Assembly (NCBI GenBank): GCA_918026815.1
Contig: CAKJVC010000171.1
Coordinates: 186,001 to 250,000 of the forward strand
Reading direction: 5' to 3'
DNA length: 64,000 nucleotides
Origin: Chalara sp. BL73
Taxonomy: Eukaryota; Ascomycota; Leotiomycetes; Helotiales
Of the stretch, positions 57,547 to 64,000 are shown one piece after another (within the stretch, counting starts at the first letter, position 1; each line of letters opens with the position of its first letter). Both the position numbers and the translations under genes were made by a program. The notes beneath the pieces are model-generated. The model did not search any database. It had not been told where the DNA came from and worked only from the letters and a program-made list of their open reading frames with translations.

Positions 57547-58393
57547 TGGTAATGAAGAGAAAACGGTGGGTACGGAAAACTCCCCAGAAGCAAAAGCAAA
57601 AGAAGAGTTGCAGGACGTGAATCTTGGTATAAAGGAAGGAGTCGAAGCCGTGATGAAGGAGACCGTGTAAGGAGAGAAAACTGCAAGAAGCAACAAAAGG
57701 AAGCCTATTCGCAGGATCTGGTGGTATGTTGCGATATCTGTGGGGAAGAGAGAGAAGGTGTATCAACCGGAGGGTAGGAAGTGCGAAGCTTCCGAATTTT
57801 TGGGAAGGCACGCAGCTTCAACCTTCTAAAGGTGAAGCAAACTTCAAAGCAGCAAAGTGAATAATTCACCTCCAAAAGACCATCCTCTCTTAAAAATGGA
57901 AAGACTTTAGAAGGCAACAAGCTAGAATGGATGGTGATCGTAAACAAATCACTAAACCCTGCTTTTAAGGTTAAGTTGGTTGTGTTTGATAGAAATATTT
58001 CTAGGACTACCACCTGAGGAATGATTAGCAAGCTTTGTGGTTTGAAATGCTATTGATAGCATCACATATCCTCCTCTGGCAGCGTCACCATTTTCGTGCA
58101 CTAACAGGCTGGAGGCATCATTTTCGTAGTCCAACATCTATCACAGCCTCGCCATCAAGGCAGCGGCAACAGTGATCTATGTATTATATACTTCATGTAA
58201 GAGCATTTAGAGTTCTGGTAACCATAGGGTACCACCAGTGAGGACAGCATGCATAAGTAAACTAGGTCGTTTGGGAACTATCGTATGGAATACAAAACCA
58301 AAGATAAAGAAGCAAAGGCTCGCATACTCTCACTGACCACTAGAATTGACTCGCTTCGATTTGGTGATGGTACAATTTGCTGTTATAGTGTAT
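57547..58393. other. Promoter region of the RRM gene and 3' side of FMP46
   Basis: No independent gene is seen. The frame of RRM exon 1 stays open to 57696, but that part is hydrophobic and lies upstream of the chosen ATG. Confidence 0.45.
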
Positions 58394-59053
58394 CTACTTG
58401 CCCTTTGGGAGAGCCTCTACCAGCTTTAAAATTTCTGATTCATTGGATCCTGCCACTGCTCTTCCATTGCTCCAATTGACCGTCTATAGAGAGTAGGTTA
58501 GCTGTGGTCTATTCTGTGATGAACAGAAACATACAAATGGCCGCTCAAAGCTGTCTCCGTTTGCTTTTAGTTTTCGTAGAGCATCTGCCTCGTCCTTGGC
58601 TCCTTTAATGGCTTTTCCAGCACTGTTCCCACCCAAGTATTCTAAGATGCTTCTTAGTTGATCCTCAGTTGGGGGCTCCTCCGTGACCTCGAGCTCAAAA
58701 TCTATTCTTTGGGGCTTGCTCTGATGGCTGTGATCGCTGGCCTGGTCCTCTGTAGCATGTTCACTCGCCGTGGCTGACAATTGCTTCAGTAGGGATTGGA
58801 CTCGCACTGACGCTGGCGAGCTAGCTTTGTGAAACAAAGTAATGACGTCTAGGGTTTTGTGCTGGAATATAGTTAGTGTTGCGGGTGATTAACTGATATT
58901 GTGAAGACGAATTGAGGTCTGAATTGAGCTTGGTAGTTGTATGGCGGTCGGTGGTGGTGGTGGGCAGATAATATTTATTTCTCTCAATAGCGGCAACAAA
59001 ACAATCCATTGCAAGAATCAATAACCCAAGAGACAACTTACAAATCTGAACAT
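58394..59053 (-). CDS. FMP46: Putative mitochondrial redox protein FMP46 (thioredoxin-like, DUF1687)
   Basis: Three exons, 59053-59042, 58861-58535 and 58483-58394, give 142 residues. The first exon encodes only MFRF and joins through a 180-bp intron to HKTLDVITLFHKASSPASVRV, the hallmark start of the family. It continues with ATEDQASDHSHQ, DFELEVTEEPPTEDQLRSILEYLG, KGAKDEADALRKLKANGDSFERPF, and after the second intron TVNWSNGRAVAGSNESEILKLVEALPKGK, exactly the expected end. The fold is thioredoxin-like. The yeast member is a mitochondrial protein of unknown function, proposed to be redox-active, although here the usual CxxC pair is absent. The gene is head-to-head with NUP53: only 67 bp separate the two start codons. 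Confidence 0.9.
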
Positions 59054-59120
59054 CTTGACTATGTTCTTCGTTCTTCTGCAATTTCTGATTTTGCAGCTTC
59101 TTTTCTCCCCAATTTTCACG

Positions 59121-61063
59121 ATGAGCTCGTTACTCTCAAAATCTTCGACGTATGACGCTGATGTTGCGGCGGGTCAAAGGTCGGTACGACAGAAGCTCTT
59201 TGGTGACGAGAATTATGGTCAGCCACAGGAGCCACAGTTCCCGCCAGCCCCAATTATCTACGGCCTTGGCTCTATCTCACTGGCAGATGAGCCTCAGCTT
59301 CTTCAAAGTCTCCTACAGCATATCTCTCCATTAGGACTAGGCTCTGGCAACCTTGAATTCAACCTCAGCAATACGCTCCACCAACGACGTGTGCTGAATC
59401 AGCCCCAATCGGGTCTACCGCCGGGAAGTTTTTACAACCAAGCACGTGTCGACGGGACGAATGTTTACGTGCCAAACCACATACCACAACCCGAACTGTT
59501 CATAGGAGAATACAGGCACAACCCGGCAGACCCACGCGCATACGATCAATTGAATCTCCGGCGGGAGGTCGAAGAGAGGCATAGACAGAGACTCCTCAAA
59601 CGAAAGGCAGAGGATGCAGAACTCGCTGAAAAGCTCGTAAATAACAGCATCTGGAAGAGACGCAAGGCTTCCATCTCCAAAGTACCAAACGAATCGTTTT
59701 TCAACAGAATCGACGTAGACGAACCTCTCCCTGAAAATATCGAAGAATTTAATACCCACATTCAGCAACAACGGAACAATCCATTCCCAATGCCTCCATT
59801 CCCCATACATGCCGTCCCAGACGAGGAACTTTATACCGGTAGCGATGGGGTACAAAGACCTTATGGCATGCAGTATGGGTAAGTAAAGCTCGCGCGACCA
59901 TGGATGACCTTTTTCCTGACTTCTTCAATAGCGCAGATAGCCCTTTTGCACATAGAGCCCGAAAAGCAGTCCCTGAGACTGGATCTTTTGGAAAGTCGAC
60001 GAGGCGTTCTAGATCTAAGTCTGGGACACCAGCGGTGAAGCGCGAAGACCCTTCACAAGCAGCTGTTGACAAGATTTTTGCTAGTCATTTCGAGAAGGAA
60101 GCAGAACGTCGCGCCCAAAATCCAGCCCGCAAGGCAAAGCTCTCTGCTTCTGTGTCGCAATCTAATACGTCTACTTCGAATGCCCTAACTACTACAGAAG
60201 GAAACGGGGAGACTTCACAGAGATATGTACATAAGGAGCCTACAGAAGTCGTTCTGCGAGGATATAAGCAAGGCCAACAATATGCTGCCATCAATCAGTT
60301 TGAGCGCGTTGCTGGCAGAATTTGCGAAGACTATCCCCGGGACGCCCCTATCGAGCAGCGCAAATACAAGGGTGACCAGCGTGATCCAGCCGTTCTGCGA
60401 ACCAAACCTCTTACAGTAGAAGAGAAGGCAAAGGCTCTACGGTTCGCAGGAGGAGAGAACTGGATTAAAATCACCTTTGAGTCTGCCGAAGCAGCGGAGA
60501 TTGCAATTGCGAGCTCCCCACAACCTATTCTTGGCCACCTTGTATACGCGGAGCTATACCGTGGTGTGCCTCCATCACTTGATGATGCTATTCCTGCTGG
60601 CTCAACACCTGCAACCCCTCGAGGTGAACGATTGCGGCCATCGGGCTCCGTCTCTCGTTCTCAACCTACTCCAGGAAACTCCTCCATCTCTCCACCAGCC
60701 AGCATGTCTTCATCACAGACCATCGACACTGGCACTATATCACATGGCAGCAGCTCTTCGGCAACTATTACAAACCCTCCAGCAGCCGATGGTCACCTCT
60801 ATTGCCGCAAGATCCCCACTGCCAGACGTATACAACTCCTCCCCGCTGAGCTAGCTCTACTCCCACAACCGTCATACGGCCAGCGACTTCTCTCAAACAT
60901 TCCATTTTTACGATGGCTTAGTAGCGACATCATTGGCAGGGAGGTTCCACGAACTGAATTAGGAGATTTCGACCACGACCGTGCTAGCTTATACTGGAAA
61001 ATTATCTGGTGGATTGATACCATGACGGGCTGGTTCGATCTAAAGATTGACAAAGATGAATGA
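59121..61063 (+). CDS. NUP53: Nucleoporin NUP53 (Nup35 family)
   Basis: Two exons, 59121-59879 and 59933-61063, give 629 residues. NUP53 is a linker nucleoporin that binds Nup170/Nup155 and Nic96/Nup93 and helps pore assembly and karyopherin docking. The N-terminal half is disordered and Pro/Gln/Asn-rich. The Nup35-type RRM is in exon 2 (EVVLRGYKQGQQYAAINQF... then ENWIKITFESAEAAEIAIASSPQPILGHLVYAELYRGVPP). A Ser/Pro-rich linker follows. The protein ends with an amphipathic, Trp-rich helix (YWKIIWWIDTMTGWF), the membrane-binding motif of the family. The 53-bp intron hides an internal ATG (59901) whose frame would otherwise look like a separate gene. An in-frame ATG at 59061 would add a hydrophobic leader atypical for a nucleoporin, so I prefer 59121. 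Confidence 0.93.
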
Positions 61064-62119
61064 ATGAGCAAGAAACTGTTTAAGTAAGCAGCAATGGGAT
61101 GTAACTATGAAAAGAGTGCATATAGCACATGAAATCATGATATCTGATTTGTTTTGCCCGTATTTGTAGCAGGGCGTTTGGAGTGGTATTAAGTATGTAA
61201 GAGCGTGCATTTAGAATGCTTCGTATGAATTGTTATATTACGGAGGTTTTTACAGAGTTGGGGGATGCTCGCAAATGTATACTAGTTTGGAGGACCATAC
61301 CCTAAGAATACTTTATTGAGCTTTACTTGATTTGGGCCTTCGGTAAACCTTATAGTGATCGTGATATGGTGTTTATATTTCCCGTAACTGTTATATGCGA
61401 GTCAAGATGACAGACACATATCCTATCACCATTGGTGCTGGATCCAAAAAGCAGCTGTGATACATGCCGTCCTATGCTTGAATAACTAGGATGCCACCAA
61501 AAGGTTGTCTATGAAGATGTATTTCGCAACCCTTAAATCTGCATCGAGGATTCAGGAGTAAACCAGGCATGAGCCTCGTCAGCGGAAGATACGGAACATG
61601 GGCCCCTGATTTGGCAACTCAGACAGCTTCTTGATAGCGGCTCCTCCTCTGATGTTTTCCATAAGTTGGTTCTCCCTTAGCCTTTTCCATCATTCGATTT
61701 ATTCATGATAGGATATGGGGCAGGGTCCGATTTCTGAAGAAGGTCATGCTTCACGGCTGGAGGAACATGCACTCATGATATGTTACCTTCATAATTATGA
61801 GAAGATGAGAGTGCTTCTATGGTATACTAATGTAGATTCCCTATTTTATGAATGAATCCTACCAACCGCTATGCTCCGAATGTAAGCGCCGCGGCTGATG
61901 CAGATCCAACAATCTCAGACGAAGACTACGAACAAAGAATAATGCTTGGTAAACAGAAATGCAACGTCTCTCCCACTGCACTTCCATCACCAGTGACAAA
62001 AAGAGAATGCTGTCGAGGTTCTCGGGATCCGCGCTAGAGACAGCCAGCACATCATGACATGAGTGCTCTGGTAAGATCCACGAGGTTGAGAGAGAAGACA
62101 GTCTTACACCATCGGCCAC
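61064..62119. other. Convergent intergenic region
   Basis: This lies between NUP53 and eIF1A. No gene features; short antisense frames only. Confidence 0.5.
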
Positions 62120-62691
62120 CTAAATATCATCGATCTCGACATTTTTGCCATCAGACTCCTCATCACTGCGATCCTCGTCGAATTCGAAGTTGCAGTCTCC
62201 CTCGCCTTCCTGGCCATATGTATCGGTCTCGTTGATCTTCGCAGACTCAGGCAACTCGCCATAAGCCTTCAAACTTCTGGCCTCATCTGCGCTGTACTTT
62301 AGGATGACATCTCCCTTCTCGTCTTGGTAGTCGCGAAGCGAGAGGAGGATGATATCGCCTTGGTTGATCCAGACTTTCTTGCGCAGCTTGCCACGGATAT
62401 GTGCGAGACGTTTGGAGCCATCGAAGCAGAGCGCTTCTAGGCGACCGTTTCCGAGCATCTTGAGGACTTGTGCGTATTCTGGTGGAGGGGTAAGCTGATA
62501 TTCAGATGAGACCGGAGTGACGACCTCTTACCTTGCCCTTCTTCCTTGAACGTAAGTTCACGCTTCTCGTTGTCGTTCTCGTTCTTTCCACGACGACGAT
62601 TCTTGCCTCCCTAAATTATCTCGTATTAAATTATCTAAATACCATGGCTGACGTGGCGGAGAGCACATACCTTTCCCTTATTCTTAGGCAT
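62120..62691 (-). CDS. TIF11: Translation initiation factor eIF1A
   Basis: Three exons, 62691-62671, 62610-62532 and 62478-62120, give 152 residues. eIF1A binds the ribosomal A site and, with eIF1, promotes scanning and start-codon selection. Seen are the basic N-terminal tail ([17 protein letters not shown]), [30 protein letters not shown], the OB-fold body with [30 protein letters not shown], and the acidic C-terminal tail ending [14 protein letters not shown]. All are textbook features of the eukaryotic factor, and both GT-AG introns keep the conserved frame. The first exon codes only seven residues. Confidence 0.96.
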
Positions 62692-63092
62692 ATTGACTAA
62701 TTTTTCTTCGTAAGCTGTGTATGGAGAATTTTCTTGCGCAATAGAGTATGAATTTCAGCGCCCGTGTGTCGCAGTTAGATGGCTCTGAACTTGTATCTTT
62801 GATTCTGACCGTGAAGGAGTGACGGTGGAGGGGTTGTTGGCGATATTTATGGTGTGAAAATGCCCGCTAAATTAGCGCGGCGTGGGCTGTACCACGTTGC
62901 CTGTGACTGAATCTGCTTAACGGTTCCAACCAAATTCTATCCACAAATTTACTAACAATGAAGAACTACCATGAAGGATTAATGTAGTGTGTGGTATCAG
63001 TGTTGAATATTACAACATGAGGCACACCAGCACTTTCAAAACTGGTTTAATGTTCTGCGACTATCGCAACACCACCCACGCCATCAGCAAAC
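62692..63092. other. Spacer upstream of the last gene
   Basis: This is the promoter side of eIF1A and of the next frame, which lie head-to-head. No further gene is seen. Confidence 0.5.
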
Positions 63093-63881
63093 ATGTTCGA
63101 GAAGACAGTGAGGCTAAGGAATATCATAAAAAGGCCTCCAGAACCCGTCAATCGAAGTGCTCTGCAAGCCTGGGCGCATACTGAGAAGCACATCCTTCCG
63201 AATAATAAAATACAGGGGCGCACGCTATCCGCCGTTGAGCCTCCGCAGAAAAATGATATAAGGCAATTTCCACCTTACCCTGCTAAGCGTCCGCAGAGAA
63301 ACGTAATAAATTTGAATGCACAGAATCTGAGAAGAGGTGCAATCCCTGTCCTGCCAGAGAAAAGGGCCTTCAACTTCAGCTTTGCAGCCGTTCGTGCATA
63401 TACCTACACGGCTGGGTGCTATCAGAATCAAGGGGTATTGTTAGAGCATTACCAAAACCGCTGGGAAACAAGACGGGAGCCTCTATGGAGCGGTTTTGTC
63501 ACAACAAGATTCAAAGGCAGCATAGCTGAGGAACGCGCAGGAGTTAGACGAACTATTCGGAGTTTGATTGTGAGGAGACTACGAACTGCATTTGCGCTGG
63601 CTATGGAAAATAATGGGTTTACGAAGGATGGAACACGGTTGGACGGGTCTGGACGTAACATATTCGGAACTGTGCAATTTGTGGGAGAGCAACCTGCACT
63701 GATGATGAGTACCCAAGACATTCTGCCACAGATGGATTACGCTGTGAAGTGTATGATATCTAGTCAGAAATGGGAGTCGAAGCGTACCGAAAAATCGCAG
63801 CAAGCAAGTCAAAGGGCTAGAGGAAAGAAGGCCCCAAAGCAGAAAATGGGAATTAACCGTTCGCAAGCTCGAGGGACATAG
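63093..63881 (+). CDS. Hypothetical basic protein
   Basis: This uninterrupted frame encodes 262 residues from the ATG at 63093. The protein is strongly basic, with a KR-rich C-terminal tail (RARGKKAPKQKMG). The middle has regular hydrophobic spacing (VRRTIRSLIVRRLRTAFALAM, then GRNIFGTVQFVGEQPALM and DILPQMDYAVKCM), which gives it the look of a real folded protein, possibly nucleic-acid-binding or mitochondrial. I recognise no family. The N-terminus (MFEKTVRLRNIIKRPPEPV) is rich in basic residues and could be a mitochondrial presequence. Its 3' end is only 119 bp from the window edge, so downstream context is missing. Confidence 0.55.
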   Translation: MFEKTVRLRNIIKRPPEPVNRSALQAWAHTEKHILPNNKIQGRTLSAVEPPQKNDIRQFPPYPAKRPQRNVINLNAQNLRRGAIPVLPEKRAFNFSFAAVRAYTYTAGCYQNQGVLLEHYQNRWETRREPLWSGFVTTRFKGSIAEERAGVRRTIRSLIVRRLRTAFALAMENNGFTKDGTRLDGSGRNIFGTVQFVGEQPALMMSTQDILPQMDYAVKCMISSQKWESKRTEKSQQASQRARGKKAPKQKMGINRSQARGT

Positions 63882-64000
63882 CATACGTATGCGTATATAT
63901 GTAAACTAAGTATAGAATGTATATATAGACATGATAAGAAAGGGCAGTTCTATTGCTGGTGCTAATGATTGCTACATAATGTATATGATAAACAGCAGAT

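Noticed and set aside
59900..61063. Separate gene starting at the ATG at 59901
   Set aside because: That ATG lies inside the NUP53 intron. Splicing 59879 to 59933 joins both halves in frame and gives a normal-length nucleoporin.
1..64000. tRNA, rRNA genes and CRISPR arrays
   Set aside because: I scanned for T-loop/B-box patterns, rRNA-like conserved blocks and spaced repeats and found nothing convincing; CRISPR arrays are not expected in a fungus.

Overview
This window comes from a filamentous ascomycete nuclear genome. The genes carry short spliceosomal introns (about 44-180 bp), small secreted plant-cell-wall enzymes are present (cutinase, AA9 monooxygenase), there are two heterokaryon-incompatibility (HET) genes, and ordinary eukaryotic housekeeping genes are scattered on both strands with no operons. 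I infer a Leotiomycetes-like fungus from the gene content and protein style; the sequence alone does not prove it. Many exon models below were checked by reading frame: the summed exon lengths are divisible by three in every intact gene.

Layout. 1-4.2 kb is gene-poor. 4.2-4.9 kb encodes a small secreted six-cysteine proprotein. 6.0-8.5 kb has a secreted S33/TAP-type serine hydrolase in six exons, with a 422-bp inverted-repeat element sitting just behind its stop codon. 9.3-9.7 kb is a YjbQ/UPF0047 protein. 10.5-13.3 kb is an Asn/Gly/Ser-rich protein with many Trp-Gly motifs. 14.5-16.7 kb is a HET protein. After 2 kb of spacer comes a housekeeping block (18.9-26.9 kb): dephospho-CoA kinase, glutamate 5-kinase, ATP23 protease, Aurora kinase and TIP41. 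29.8-33.1 kb is an insulysin/Ste23-type M16 protease and 34.6-37.4 kb a calpain. An accessory block follows (39.0-45.7 kb): cutinase, second HET gene, broken fungal protein kinase and frameshifted AA9 gene. 47.5-51.7 kb holds threonine synthase, a SAM methyltransferase and a fungal 'luciferase-domain' protein. 52.2-52.5 kb carries a broken chaplin-like gene, a family best known from the aerial hyphae of Streptomyces. 53.2-57.5 kb is a 14-exon RRM protein. 58.4-62.7 kb holds FMP46, nucleoporin NUP53 and eIF1A, and the window ends with an unrecognised basic protein.

How it fits together. The conserved genes are intact and often in divergent pairs with compact shared promoters (PRO1/ATP23, Aurora/TIP41, FMP46/NUP53). 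Amino-acid biosynthesis is represented by PRO1 and THR4; a Gcn4/Cpc1-type TGACTCA site lies upstream of THR4. The accessory genes contain the damage: single-base losses, mostly in homopolymers, break the AA9, kinase and chaplin-like genes, while about 25 kb of housekeeping coding sequence shows none. The most unusual items are the chaplin-like relic, the GW-repeat protein (possible Argonaute-binding platform) and the transposon-like element touching the S33 gene.
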